From Kuafuiihalomonas sp964477875 (GTDB lineage Bacteria; Myxococcota; Kuafuiibacteriia; Kuafuiibacteriales; Kuafuiibacteriaceae): a stretch of 25,775 nucleotides of DNA. The notes below the pieces were generated by a model. The model saw nothing but the letters and a program-made list of their open reading frames with translations. It was not told the origin of the DNA and did not search any database. A program made the position numbers and the translations under genes. The DNA lies in contig CAYZFR010000040.1 of NCBI GenBank assembly GCA_964477875.1, positions 1-25,775 of the forward strand, in the 5' to 3' direction. Below, in pieces: positions 7,599 to 15,343 of this stretch (its first letter is position 1; the number at the start of each line of letters is the position of its first letter).

Positions 7599-8228
7599 TC
7601 AATAGAACGTCGCCTCGAAGGAGCTCGCCACCGCCACGCAGGAGGCCATGGCCCAGGCTTCGTCATCGAGCTCGGGACCGAACTCGGCCAGGGTCGCGAC
7701 CTGCGCTTCTTCGGGCCGCCGGTGAAGCAGGCGCTCGGCCAGTCCCCGCGCCGAGGCGGGCCGGTCGAGGCCTCCGGTACCCTGCACCAGCACCACCGGC
7801 GGACCCGGGCCGAGGTCTCGGGCGACCGCCTGCTTGCAGGCGCCCCACGCCAATCTCTCCATCGCCAGCGGCGTGGTGGGCGAGGGCTCGGCGAGCGGCT
7901 CATCGATCCGCAGCGCGTAGGGCTCCACCCCGCCGAGAACGATGCGGTGGACGTCGACGCAGTCCTGGTCTCCGAGCTCGGCGCAGACTTCGGCCGGCGC
8001 GAGCGCGAGGGCAGTGGCGAGATCCACCCTGAGCTGCTCCCCGTTTTTGGCAAAGACCGGCGCTTCGACCGGTGGTCCGCCGCTCGGCGGCGGGTCCTCC
8101 GACGGTGGATCCTCCGGTCGAGCGGCGGGAGGAGAGACGACCGGCTCCATACCGTCGCCGCCGCCGTCCCCGTCCAGCACCGCCGAGCAGCCGGCGACAC
8201 CAAGACACGCGCTCAGGCAGAGGCTCAT
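7599..8228 (-). CDS. Lipoprotein of the DUF1588/DUF1501 operon (hypothetical)
   Basis: The 209-residue product starts at ATG 8228, directly before a short lipoprotein signal with a VAGC lipobox, so Cys14 would be lipidated. A Gly/Asp and then Pro/Glu-rich linker (about 20-58) tethers a C-terminal domain. That domain contains CAELGDQDCVDVHRIVLGG, EPYALRID and late cysteines in WGACKQAVA and MASCVAVAS. I see four cysteines in the mature domain that could form disulfides. The same layout of short lipoprotein, linker and small domain is seen beside cytochrome/DUF1501 pairs in myxobacteria, but I cannot name a family. The gene is 13 bases after the haem protein gene and 10 bases before DUF1501, so the three are very likely cotranscribed and may work together in the periplasm. 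Confidence 0.7.
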   Translation of the reverse strand: MSLCLSACLGVAGCSAVLDGDGGGDGMEPVVSPPAARPEDPPSEDPPPSGGPPVEAPVFAKNGEQLRVDLATALALAPAEVCAELGDQDCVDVHRIVLGGVEPYALRIDEPLAEPSPTTPLAMERLAWGACKQAVARDLGPGPPVVLVQGTGGLDRPASARGLAERLLHRRPEEAQVATLAEFGPELDDEAWAMASCVAVASSFEATFY

Positions 8229-8241
8229 GGAGGGGCGGGCC

Positions 8242-9327
8242 TCAAAAACCACCGTAGGCCTCCGTTCGCACGATGTCCCAGACCATGGCATCCACTCGGT
8301 AATCGTGGACTTCGACCAGGCGACGCCAGACCTCTTCGAACTCCGCCCCCTCGGCCGGTCGCTTCAGGAAATGACGCCACAAGTCGGCTGCGGTCGCCCG
8401 GGCGAAGGCCTCCGAGTCCGCAGCCACCCGCGCCCACTCGACCAAGTCCGCCACCGGTTGGCCCATGAGGACGCCGTATTCCGGCGTGTCGCCGACGATG
8501 GGGCCGTCGGTGGCCTGGAAACGCTCTGGCCGCTCGAACTCGTAGCTGTAGGGTAGGGCGCCGGGCGTGCCGCCGCCGATGCCGTTGTAGTGAGCGAAGG
8601 GATAGGTCATCGGGTCGAGGGTGCTGTGGCAAACCGCGCACGCGGCCGGCTTCACGTCCTTGGCGTCGTAGTCCACTGGCTCGCCGGCAACGGGGAACAG
8701 GCCCTCGTAGTTCGCGAGCTCGTAGCCGAGAAAGGCCCGATAGGCCTGGGCGGCGGTTGTGCGGGGAAGAGCGGTGAACATGGTGTTGCTGGCCAGGTTC
8801 CAGCGGGTGGTCAGCATGCCTGCCCTGCGGGTGGGTTGGACGAGCTGGGCCACCCGAAGACCCCTCCCCAACTCCTCGAGCACGCCGGATTGGACGGCTG
8901 TATATTCAGTAGACGGTTCGTCGCGACGCCGCACGACGTAGCTCGCGGTCAAGACCTCCCGGACGTCTCGATCCCCGAAATGGGTGTAGACGAAGAGGTT
9001 GTAGTCGTCTTCGTAGTCGGCGAGGGGAATGCTGCCCGCGTCGTCTCCGGACTTGATCGCCTGCAGGGGGCGGATTTTTGGATGGGCTAGGGACCAAAGA
9101 ACGCCATCCCTACCGATCCAGTGCTCGGACCGAAGACAGCCGTCCAATACGGCCTTCAAACCCGCCTCGCTGGTGCCCTGGGCCCGCTCCTCCGCCGAGG
9201 GACTCCGCCCGCACGAATCCAGGGTCAATCGCCGCAGCGCTAGCTCGGGCGCCCAACGCGAGGGAAGCTCGGCCCAGACGGTCGACGGCCACAGGCCGAG
9301 CACCAGTCCGAGACAGAGGCACCTCAT
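8242..9327 (-). CDS. Secreted DUF1588/DUF1549-like protein with one c-type haem motif
   Basis: A 361-residue protein with a cleavable signal peptide (VWA-EL, about residues 1-19) and a good upstream GAGAGG ribosome site. The N-terminal part (LALRRLTLDSCGRSPSAEE, then DGCLRSEHWIGRDG) recalls the DUF1549-type start of planctomycete-style cytochrome proteins. A single CxxCH haem-attachment motif occurs as CAVCHSTLDPMTYPFAHYNG (Cys230, Cys233, His234), which matches the DUF1588 pattern of CxxCH followed by DP. The protein is much shorter than the usual multi-domain relatives of 700 residues or more. No second haem motif is present. Covalent haem in the periplasm is expected. It heads a tight block with the lipoprotein and the DUF1501 protein. 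Confidence 0.75.
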   Translation of the reverse strand: MRCLCLGLVLGLWPSTVWAELPSRWAPELALRRLTLDSCGRSPSAEERAQGTSEAGLKAVLDGCLRSEHWIGRDGVLWSLAHPKIRPLQAIKSGDDAGSIPLADYEDDYNLFVYTHFGDRDVREVLTASYVVRRRDEPSTEYTAVQSGVLEELGRGLRVAQLVQPTRRAGMLTTRWNLASNTMFTALPRTTAAQAYRAFLGYELANYEGLFPVAGEPVDYDAKDVKPAACAVCHSTLDPMTYPFAHYNGIGGGTPGALPYSYEFERPERFQATDGPIVGDTPEYGVLMGQPVADLVEWARVAADSEAFARATAADLWRHFLKRPAEGAEFEEVWRRLVEVHDYRVDAMVWDIVRTEAYGGF

Positions 9328-9363
9328 GTTCCTCTCAACACTCCTGTACGCGGGAAGTTGCGG

Positions 9364-10302
9364 TCAAGGACTCGTGAAACGACCCACGAGAGGAACATGG
9401 TCCGACAGGCCCTGCCAGCGGCTCGGGGCGCCGAAGGGGTGGCTGCCGCTGTGGTCCTCCAGCTCGAGCCCGGGGCCCGCGTACACGTGATCGAGCCGCA
9501 TGCGCAAATGCAGGAAGCCAGCCGTGGGCCAGGTCGAAGCCTCGGAGGGAAAAGGGTTTCGAACGGAGAGCTCTTTTCGGAGCCGATACTCGACCGGGGA
9601 CTCGGGGAGGCTGTTGAAGTCCCCCATGAGCAGGAGGCGGTCGCTGGCCGCCCGCTCCATCACGAAGTCCGCCACCGCCTCAACCTCCCGCTCCTGGTTG
9701 AAGCCCCAACCCATCCGCGTCGGGCCTCGCATCGTACGGGGGCTGAAGAAAGCGGGCAGCGAAAGGTGGGTGTTGAACAGGTCGACGGGCCGACCTGCCC
9801 AGTCGATCCGCATGTGCAGGCAGAGCCGGGACTGTTTGAGGCCGTGAACGCTTCGTAGACGGCGATGGGTTATCTCCCGGTGGTCGCGATCCATGATCTG
9901 CACGTCGTCCCGAACCAGCCAGGCGAGGCCCGTGGTATACAGCGGCATCCGGTGGAGGCCGTACCGGTGAGCGAGCTGGTGGTGGGGCCGGTATCGATGG
10001 GCCCGGTCATGGCGAGCCAGGCTGCGGTCGAGGGTCCGGCTCAGCGCCGTCATTTGATCGTCGCTGCGCACGTCCTGGGCACCGGCCGCCCGAGAGCGAA
10101 TCGAGCGGCCCTCCACCTCTTGGAGGGCGATGACGTGGGGCAGGGTGTCCAGGGTAGCCAGGGCCTCGGCGATGGAGTGGAGCCCCCGGCGGGTGGAGGA
10201 GGCCCCTCGGATCGGGTGCATGTGAGCGAAATAGCGCACGTTGTAGGTGAGCACCCGGAGAGGAGAAGGGGCCCGGGTTTCATTGGCGCGAAGACGGGAC
10301 AT
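9364..10302 (-). CDS. Endonuclease/exonuclease/phosphatase (EEP) superfamily protein
   Basis: The 312-residue protein shows the full EEP active-site set: Asn21 in LTYNVRY, Glu62 in ALQEVEG, His179 in NTHLSLP, Asp228 and Asn230 in GDFNSLPES, Asp271 in RLDHVYAG and the Asp301-His302 pair in SDHVPL. This metal-dependent fold includes DNases, sphingomyelinases and inositol-phosphate phosphatases. No signal peptide or transmembrane segment is seen, so it would be cytoplasmic. A histidine-rich stretch (HDRAHRYRPHHQLAHRYGLH, about 98-117) is unusual. The substrate cannot be told from sequence; the phosphodiesterase or phosphatase branch seems more likely than a DNA-repair enzyme. It is divergent from pepN with 17 bases between the starts. 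Downstream the haem-protein gene follows 36 bases after its stop. Confidence 0.82.
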   Translation of the reverse strand: MSRLRANETRAPSPLRVLTYNVRYFAHMHPIRGASSTRRGLHSIAEALATLDTLPHVIALQEVEGRSIRSRAAGAQDVRSDDQMTALSRTLDRSLARHDRAHRYRPHHQLAHRYGLHRMPLYTTGLAWLVRDDVQIMDRDHREITHRRLRSVHGLKQSRLCLHMRIDWAGRPVDLFNTHLSLPAFFSPRTMRGPTRMGWGFNQEREVEAVADFVMERAASDRLLLMGDFNSLPESPVEYRLRKELSVRNPFPSEASTWPTAGFLHLRMRLDHVYAGPGLELEDHSGSHPFGAPSRWQGLSDHVPLVGRFTSP

Positions 10303-10319
10303 GGCGATAGCTTGGGCGA

Positions 10320-12947
10320 GTGGGCGATCAAAAAGCCAAGTACCGCAAAGACTACCAACCCCCGCGACACTGGGTCGACCGTGTAGACCTTCGCTTCGAA
10401 CTGTCTCCGAGCGCGACGGTCGTCACTTCCACCCTCGAGCTTCGCCGGAACGGGGCTCGTGAGGACGGCCCTCTGGAGCTGGACGGCGAGCAGCTGAAGC
10501 TGCGCTCCATCTCCGTCGACGGCGAAGAGCTCCCGAGCGCTCGCTACACCCAGAGCGACGAGAAGCTCCTGGTCCGAGACCTCCCCGAGCGCTTCACCCT
10601 CCAGACCGAGGTCGAGATCGCCCCCGACGCGAACACCAGCCTCTCGGGCCTGTACGTCTCGAACGGGAACTTCTGCACCCAATGTGAAGCGGAGGGCTTC
10701 CGCCGGATCACCTTCTTTCCCGACCGGCCGGACGTGATGGCCCAATACAGCACCACCATCGTCGGTGACCCCGAAAAGCTCCCGGTGATGCTCTCCAACG
10801 GCAACCGGGTCGAGGAAGGTCGACTGGAGGACGGCCGCGCCTGGGTTCGCTGGGAAGACCCCTTCAAGAAGCCTAGCTATCTCTTCGCTCTCGTGGCGGG
10901 CGACCTGCGGGCCCACCGCGGCAGCTTCGTCACCAGGAGCGGCCGGGAGGTGCGGCTCGAAATCTGGGTCGAGCCGCAAAACGCCGACAAGTGCGAGCAC
11001 GCGCTGCGGAGCCTCCAGAAGTCGATGAAGTGGGACGAGGAGACCTTCGGCCTGGAGTACGACCTCGACGTCTACATGATCGTGGCGGTGGGTGACTTCA
11101 ACATGGGGGCGATGGAGAACAAGGGCCTCAACGTCTTCAACTCCAAGTACGTGCTTGCCCGGCCCGACACCGCCAACGACGACGACTACGAGGGCATCGA
11201 GGCGGTCATCGCCCACGAGTACTTCCACAACTGGACCGGCAACCGAGTCACCTGCCGAGATTGGTTTCAGCTCACGCTGAAAGAAGGCTTGACGGTCTAT
11301 CGCGACCAGCGCTTCACCGCCGATCAGACTTCGGCCGCCGTCAAGCGGATCAACGACGTGCGCATGCTTCGGGCGGCCCAGTTCGAAGAGGACGCCGGAC
11401 CGATGGCCCACCCGATCCGGCCCGAGGCCTACGTGGAGATGAACAACTTCTACACGGCCACGGTGTACATCAAAGGGGCGGAGATCGTGCGGCTGTACGA
11501 GCGGATCCTGGGCAAGGACGGATTCCGCAAGGGCATGGACCTGTACTTCGAGCGTCACGACGGGCAGGCGGTCACCTGCGACGACTTCCGGCAGGCGATG
11601 GCGGACGCGAACGCGGTCGACCTATCCCAGATGGACGCGTGGTATCGCCAGGCGGGGACGCCTCGCGTGTTGGTCCGGAAGGCCTACGATCCCGAGCTGG
11701 GCAGTTTGACCCTTCACCTCCAGCAGTCTCGGCCCTCTGACGCCCTGCCCGCCTGGGAGCCGGTGCCAATCCCGGTTCGGACGGCGCTGCTCGGAGCAGA
11801 GGGACCGATGCCCTTCGAGGTCGACGGTGAGGCGCTGCCGGGGTCGAGCTCGACCGAGGCGACACTGATGCTGACGGAGACGGAACAGCGGTGGGTGCTG
11901 AAGGGCCTGAAGGAGGAGCCGGTCCCCTCGCTGCTCCGTGACTTCTCGGCCCCCGTTCAGCTGGAGGAAGAGGTCGGGCCCGAGGTCCTCGCCTTCCGCT
12001 TCGGTAAGGACGATGATCCATTCAATCGATGGGAGGCCGGTCAGAGGCTGTTCGAACACGTGCTCCTGCACGCCATCCGGGGCAGCGAGGAAGAGCCGGC
12101 CGTCGACCCGCGCTTGGTAGAGGCCTACGGCGAGATGCTGGCCGCGGATGAGATCGATGGTTCACTGCGCGCACTAGCCATGCAGCTGCCCAGCGAGCGG
12201 ACCCTGGCCCAGAAGCTCGACGCGGTCGATCCGGCCCGGGTCCATCGCATGCGCCGCCGGGTACAGCTCACCCTGATCGACGCCCACCGGCAGACGCTCG
12301 AATCGATCTACGCGGCGCGAAGCTGGACCCAGTCCCTCGACGGCCCGGCGGTGGCGGAGCGGCGCCTCGCCAACACGGCCCTCGGGCTGTTGAGCGTGGC
12401 CGGTACGTCGGCGGACGTGAAGCGAGCGGCCCAGCAGTTCGAGCGCGCCCTGACCATGACCGACACCGAGGCCGCGCTGTACGCCCTCACCGACCACGCC
12501 AGCGAGGCCCGGGACCAGGCCCTGGCTCGCTTCTTCGAGCGATGGAAGTCCGAGCCGCTCGTGGTCGACAAGTGGTTCACCGTTCAGGCCCTGAGCCGCA
12601 GCGAAGACGCACTCGATCGGGTCGAAGCCCTGGTGGAGCATCCGAGCTTTTCGCTTCGAAACCCGAACCGGGTTCGCTCCTTGATCGGGGCCTTCGCGGC
12701 CGGAAACGCGCTCCGTTTCCATGACCCGTCGGGCCGGGGCTACGCCCTTCTCGAACGCACGGTGTTGGAGCTGGATCGTCTCAATCCCCAGGTGGCGGCC
12801 CGCCTGGTGAGCAGCTTCAACAGCTACCGGCGTTACGAAGCCGGCCGCCGCGACGCCATGCGTCAGTCTCTGGAGCGCATCGCCGGTGAGGCCCAGTCAA
12901 AGGACGTCGGGGAGATCGTGGGCCGGGCCCTGGCCTCCGCGGACTGA
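10320..12947 (+). CDS. pepN: Aminopeptidase N (M1 family zinc metallopeptidase)
   Basis: An 875-residue cytoplasmic aminopeptidase that removes N-terminal residues from peptides; the length matches Escherichia coli PepN. The start at GTG 10320 is supported by the conserved KYRKDYQPP just after it, which resembles the E. coli N-terminus. Motifs are the exopeptidase GAMEN (263-267), the zinc site HEYFHNW with His299, Glu300, His303 and the third ligand Glu322, and the catalytic Tyr383 in TVYIKGAE. The M1 beta domain precedes them and a long helical C-terminal domain follows (about 540-875). No clear Shine-Dalgarno sequence is visible. The gene is divergent from the EEP gene and followed by a 319-base non-coding region. 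Confidence 0.95.
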   Translation: MGDQKAKYRKDYQPPRHWVDRVDLRFELSPSATVVTSTLELRRNGAREDGPLELDGEQLKLRSISVDGEELPSARYTQSDEKLLVRDLPERFTLQTEVEIAPDANTSLSGLYVSNGNFCTQCEAEGFRRITFFPDRPDVMAQYSTTIVGDPEKLPVMLSNGNRVEEGRLEDGRAWVRWEDPFKKPSYLFALVAGDLRAHRGSFVTRSGREVRLEIWVEPQNADKCEHALRSLQKSMKWDEETFGLEYDLDVYMIVAVGDFNMGAMENKGLNVFNSKYVLARPDTANDDDYEGIEAVIAHEYFHNWTGNRVTCRDWFQLTLKEGLTVYRDQRFTADQTSAAVKRINDVRMLRAAQFEEDAGPMAHPIRPEAYVEMNNFYTATVYIKGAEIVRLYERILGKDGFRKGMDLYFERHDGQAVTCDDFRQAMADANAVDLSQMDAWYRQAGTPRVLVRKAYDPELGSLTLHLQQSRPSDALPAWEPVPIPVRTALLGAEGPMPFEVDGEALPGSSSTEATLMLTETEQRWVLKGLKEEPVPSLLRDFSAPVQLEEEVGPEVLAFRFGKDDDPFNRWEAGQRLFEHVLLHAIRGSEEEPAVDPRLVEAYGEMLAADEIDGSLRALAMQLPSERTLAQKLDAVDPARVHRMRRRVQLTLIDAHRQTLESIYAARSWTQSLDGPAVAERRLANTALGLLSVAGTSADVKRAAQQFERALTMTDTEAALYALTDHASEARDQALARFFERWKSEPLVVDKWFTVQALSRSEDALDRVEALVEHPSFSLRNPNRVRSLIGAFAAGNALRFHDPSGRGYALLERTVLELDRLNPQVAARLVSSFNSYRRYEAGRRDAMRQSLERIAGEAQSKDVGEIVGRALASAD

Positions 12948-12996
12948 GCGGGTGTCGCCCGTTCACGGATCCCCGTAGACCGGCGGGCGTCATACA

Positions 12997-13036
12997 CGAA
13001 AAAACAGCGCTTTTCGCTTTTCGTTTCCCCCGAAAA
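12997..13036. repeat. Alternating CGAAAA / TTTTCG cluster
   Basis: CGAAAA occurs at 12997-13002 and 13031-13036, with TTTTCG at 13011-13016 and 13018-13023 between them. Either outer element can pair with either inner one, so two alternative weak hairpins exist (for example 12996-13002 with 13018-13024, or 13018-13023 with 13031-13036). It lies 50 bases after the pepN stop. It could be part of a weak terminator or a regulatory site; no GC-rich stem with a T-run is present. Confidence 0.35.
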
Positions 13037-13060
13037 AAAATACCCGCGACTGACTCGTCG

Positions 13061-13107
13061 GTAGGTTTAGATTCTCTCTCCATATCAACCGTTTGGCCGA
13101 AACCTAC
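13061..13107. promoter_or_regulatory. Inverted repeat, possible operator
   Basis: GTAGGTTT at 13061-13068 is exactly repeated in inverse as AAACCTAC at 13100-13107, with a 31-base AT-rich spacer. A third, one-mismatch half-site GTGGGTT lies at 13118-13124. The wider direct match is GTCGGTAGGTT (13057-13067) against GTCGGTGGGTT (13114-13124). The arrangement resembles repeated binding sites of a regulator, but no regulator gene is in the window. Confidence 0.35.
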
Positions 13108-13152
13108 TGAAAAGTCGGTGGGTTGTGCCCGCCCACACCCCCCGCAATGTCG

Positions 13153-13181
13153 TTGACGGGTGCTTCGGTGCACGTCATACA
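13153..13181 (+). promoter_or_regulatory. Candidate sigma70-like promoter for the biosynthetic operon
   Basis: TTGACG at 13153-13158 matches five of six -35 consensus bases. After a 17-base spacer comes CATACA at 13176-13181, a weak -10 sharing only the central ATA. Transcription would start near 13188, about 80 bases before the ATG at 13267. No better candidate is seen in the intergenic region. The match is suggestive only. Confidence 0.35.
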
Positions 13182-13266
13182 CCGCCGCGCTGAATCAGCG
13201 TTCATTCGGGGTGCTACGCGGGACTGTGACCCGTGTCGCACTCTCCCTTGGGGGCAACGAGATCCA

Positions 13267-15069
13267 ATGGCCGACACGCTCACAGACGCCCTGCGCAGTG
13301 CGGCAACGGTGACCCGCAAAGGGTACACCTTTTTGGACGGCAACCTCGCACCCCGAGCGTGGAGCTTCGCCCAGATGGCGGCGGAGGCCGAGCGCCGCGC
13401 CCGACACTTCCAGTACCTCGGCCTTCGCAAGGGGGATCGGGTCGGAATGGTCGTCCCCGACGGTGAAGACTTCGTGCTGACCTTCTTCGGAGCCATCCGA
13501 GCCGGGCTGGTCCCGGTTCCCATGTACCCACCCCTCGCCCTCAACCGGATCGACGCATACGTGCAGAGCGCCGAACGGATCCTGAAGACAGCCGGCGCCC
13601 AGCTGCTGGTCACCAACCAGACGATCGGCAACCTGATCTGGTCCTTGGTCGGGCGCGTACCGAGCCTGCAGGACGTGCTCACGGTCGAGAGGCTCCGCCG
13701 GCTGGACGAAGCCAGCCTGGCGCCCTTCGAAGATCCGGAGCTGGAGGACGAAGACGTTTGTTTTCTTCAGTTCACCTCGGGCAGCACCTCGGCGCCGAAG
13801 GGCGTCCAGGTAACCCACGCCAGCCTGATGGCCAACGCCCGGGCCATCATGCGCGACGGCGTCGGCGTCGACGCGGACGCCGACCACGGCGTGAGCTGGC
13901 TGCCGCTCTACCACGACATGGGCCTCATCGGCTTCGTCGTGTCGCCGCTCTTCGCGCAGATCCAGATCACTTTCATCCCCACCGAGCTCTTCGTGAAGCG
14001 GCCCAACGTGTGGATGAAGACGGTGGACGAGGTTCGGGGCACGATCACCTTCGCGCCCAACTTCGCCTTCGGCTTGGCGGCGAAGCGCGCCGCTCGGGCC
14101 AAGGTCGAGGAGATGGACCTCAGCTGCCTGCGCGTCGTGGGCTGCGGAGCCGAGCCCATCAACCCTCGCACCCTGGACGCCTTCATCGACGCCTTCGCCC
14201 CCGCGCGTTTGAACCCGGCGGCGGTGATGCCGGCCTACGGCATGGCCGAAGCGACGCTCGCCATCACCTTCGACGGCCTCGATGCTCGCTTTCGCACCCT
14301 TCGCATCGATCGAAGCCGATACGAGGCCGAGTCACGGGCCTTTCCCGCCTCCGAAGAGCTGAGCCACGAAGAGTGCCTGGAGCTGGTGGACTGTGGCGCA
14401 CCCTTTCCGGAGCACAAAGTTGGCATCATGGACGATGACGGGGCGCTCCTCAGTGAGGGCTACGTGGGCGAAGTGGTGCTGAAGGGGCCCAGCAACGCCC
14501 GCGGCTACCACGACGACGAGGAGGCGACTTCGGACCTGTTTCGGAGCGGCTGGCTTCATACCGGCGACCTCGGCTTCATGAAGGATGGGCGGCTCTTCAT
14601 CTCGGGCCGCAAGAAGGACCTCATCATCCTCAACGGCCGCAACTACTATCCCCAGTCCATCGAGTGGGAGCTGGAGAATGTGGATGGGATCCGCAAAGGC
14701 AACGTCGTGGCCTTCGGCCTGCAGGGCGAGCGCACCGAAGAACTGGTGGTGGTGGCCGAGACCCGCGCCGAAGATCTCGATGCGCTCAGGCAGGCGGTGC
14801 GCAAGCATCTGACCGACACGCTCTCGCTACGCCCTCGAGACATCGTCCTCCTCGGCCCCGGCAGCCTTCCAAAGACCTCGAGCGGCAAGCTCCAGCGTCG
14901 TCGCGCCAAAGCGCTCTACGAGCAGGATGAGTTGGGACGACAGGGCAACCGCACCATCGGCTCGGCGGCTTCTCGCTGGGCCCTCGCCAAGCACGTCGCG
15001 TCGTCGACCGCGACGCGTCTGGTTCGAAGCGTCAAAGCGAACCGGCGAATGAACACGACGCGCAGTTGA
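13267..15069 (+). CDS. Fatty acyl-AMP ligase (FAAL), starter-unit activating enzyme
   Basis: A 600-residue adenylate-forming enzyme that would activate a fatty acid as acyl-AMP and pass it to a carrier protein. Motifs are the P-loop FTSGSTSAPKGVQVTH (from residue 169), WLPLYHDMGLIG, YGMAEATLAITF, WLHTGDLGFMKDGRLFI with Asp434, the hinge region GRKKDLIILNGRNYYPQSIE and the late lysine Lys541 in PKTSSGKLQRR. NGRNYYPQSIE and the long DRSRYEAESRAF segment before the CGAPFPEH strand are typical of FAALs rather than acyl-CoA ligases. The ATG at 13267 is preferred over an upstream GTG at 13123, whose extra sequence is not family-like. The C-terminal tail from about 560 is basic and unassigned. The next gene is a free ACP 17 bases on, which points to starter loading. 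Confidence 0.9.
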   Translation: MADTLTDALRSAATVTRKGYTFLDGNLAPRAWSFAQMAAEAERRARHFQYLGLRKGDRVGMVVPDGEDFVLTFFGAIRAGLVPVPMYPPLALNRIDAYVQSAERILKTAGAQLLVTNQTIGNLIWSLVGRVPSLQDVLTVERLRRLDEASLAPFEDPELEDEDVCFLQFTSGSTSAPKGVQVTHASLMANARAIMRDGVGVDADADHGVSWLPLYHDMGLIGFVVSPLFAQIQITFIPTELFVKRPNVWMKTVDEVRGTITFAPNFAFGLAAKRAARAKVEEMDLSCLRVVGCGAEPINPRTLDAFIDAFAPARLNPAAVMPAYGMAEATLAITFDGLDARFRTLRIDRSRYEAESRAFPASEELSHEECLELVDCGAPFPEHKVGIMDDDGALLSEGYVGEVVLKGPSNARGYHDDEEATSDLFRSGWLHTGDLGFMKDGRLFISGRKKDLIILNGRNYYPQSIEWELENVDGIRKGNVVAFGLQGERTEELVVVAETRAEDLDALRQAVRKHLTDTLSLRPRDIVLLGPGSLPKTSSGKLQRRRAKALYEQDELGRQGNRTIGSAASRWALAKHVASSTATRLVRSVKANRRMNTTRS

Positions 15070-15075
15070 AGATTC

Positions 15076-15081
15076 AGAGGA
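15076..15081 (+). promoter_or_regulatory. Ribosome binding site deciding the ACP start
   Basis: AGAGGA lies five bases before the ATG at 15087. This favours that ATG over an in-frame TTG at 15066 that overlaps the FAAL stop codon. Confidence 0.6.
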
Positions 15082-15086
15082 ACATC

Positions 15087-15329
15087 ATGACCAACGAAAA
15101 AGAGATCATTCAGTTGTTCAAGGACTCGGTTCGAGAAGTGGACCAGAACGTCACCGTCGACAGCGTCGACGGCGAAACGGAGCTGGCCTCCCTCGGTCTG
15201 GACTCCGTGATGACGATGGAAGTCATCGGCATCATGGAGGAACGCCTCGACATTCGCTTTCCCGACGAGGACCTCGCGACGCTCAAGCGTATCAAGGACC
15301 TGACCTCGCTCGTTCAGCGCCTCAGCTGA
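15087..15329 (+). CDS. Free-standing acyl carrier protein
   Basis: An 80-residue acidic ACP. The phosphopantetheine attachment site is Ser40 in LASLGLDSVMTMEVIG, and the helices around it (NEKEIIQLFKDSV, EERLDIRFPDEDLATLKRI, DLTSLVQRL) have the standard four-helix layout. It is not the fatty-acid synthase ACP by context. It sits between the acyl-AMP ligase and the PKS gene, 17 and 14 bases from them, so it most likely carries the activated fatty acid from the FAAL to the ketosynthase. No phosphopantetheinyl transferase lies in the window, so activation must come from elsewhere in the genome. Confidence 0.92.
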   Translation: MTNEKEIIQLFKDSVREVDQNVTVDSVDGETELASLGLDSVMTMEVIGIMEERLDIRFPDEDLATLKRIKDLTSLVQRLS

Positions 15330-15343
15330 AACCGATCGCACCG

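Larger units (their letters stand above)
12988..13182 (+). repeat. Ten-base direct repeat CGTCATACAC
   Basis: Identical copies lie at 12988-12997 and 13173-13182, 185 bases apart in the same orientation. The second overlaps the candidate -10 element of the operon promoter. By a rough estimate a 10-base repeat in a region this size arises by chance in a few percent of cases, so the evidence is modest. Confidence 0.3.
12948..13266 (+). promoter_or_regulatory. Long intergenic region upstream of the FAAL-ACP-PKS operon
   Basis: This is the only non-coding stretch of more than 300 bases. No convincing reading frame is seen; an open frame running from 13123 into the next gene lacks conserved sequence. 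It contains an AT-rich block at about 12995-13105, rare in this GC-rich window. It also holds alternating CGAAAA/TTTTCG elements, an 8-base inverted repeat, two direct repeats and a sigma70-like promoter candidate, each listed separately. The likely role is transcription control of the biosynthetic operon together with the end of the pepN transcript. Confidence 0.6.

Noticed and set aside
6158..8032. A 624-codon plus-strand frame antisense to DUF1501 and the lipoprotein gene
   Set aside because: No family-like motif; the minus strand has a Tat signal, a lipobox and ribosome sites at the right places.
13123..13266. Upstream extension of the acyl-AMP ligase gene to a GTG
   Set aside because: The added 48 residues do not resemble FAAL N-termini and would cover the promoter candidate; the ATG at 13267 starts family-like sequence.
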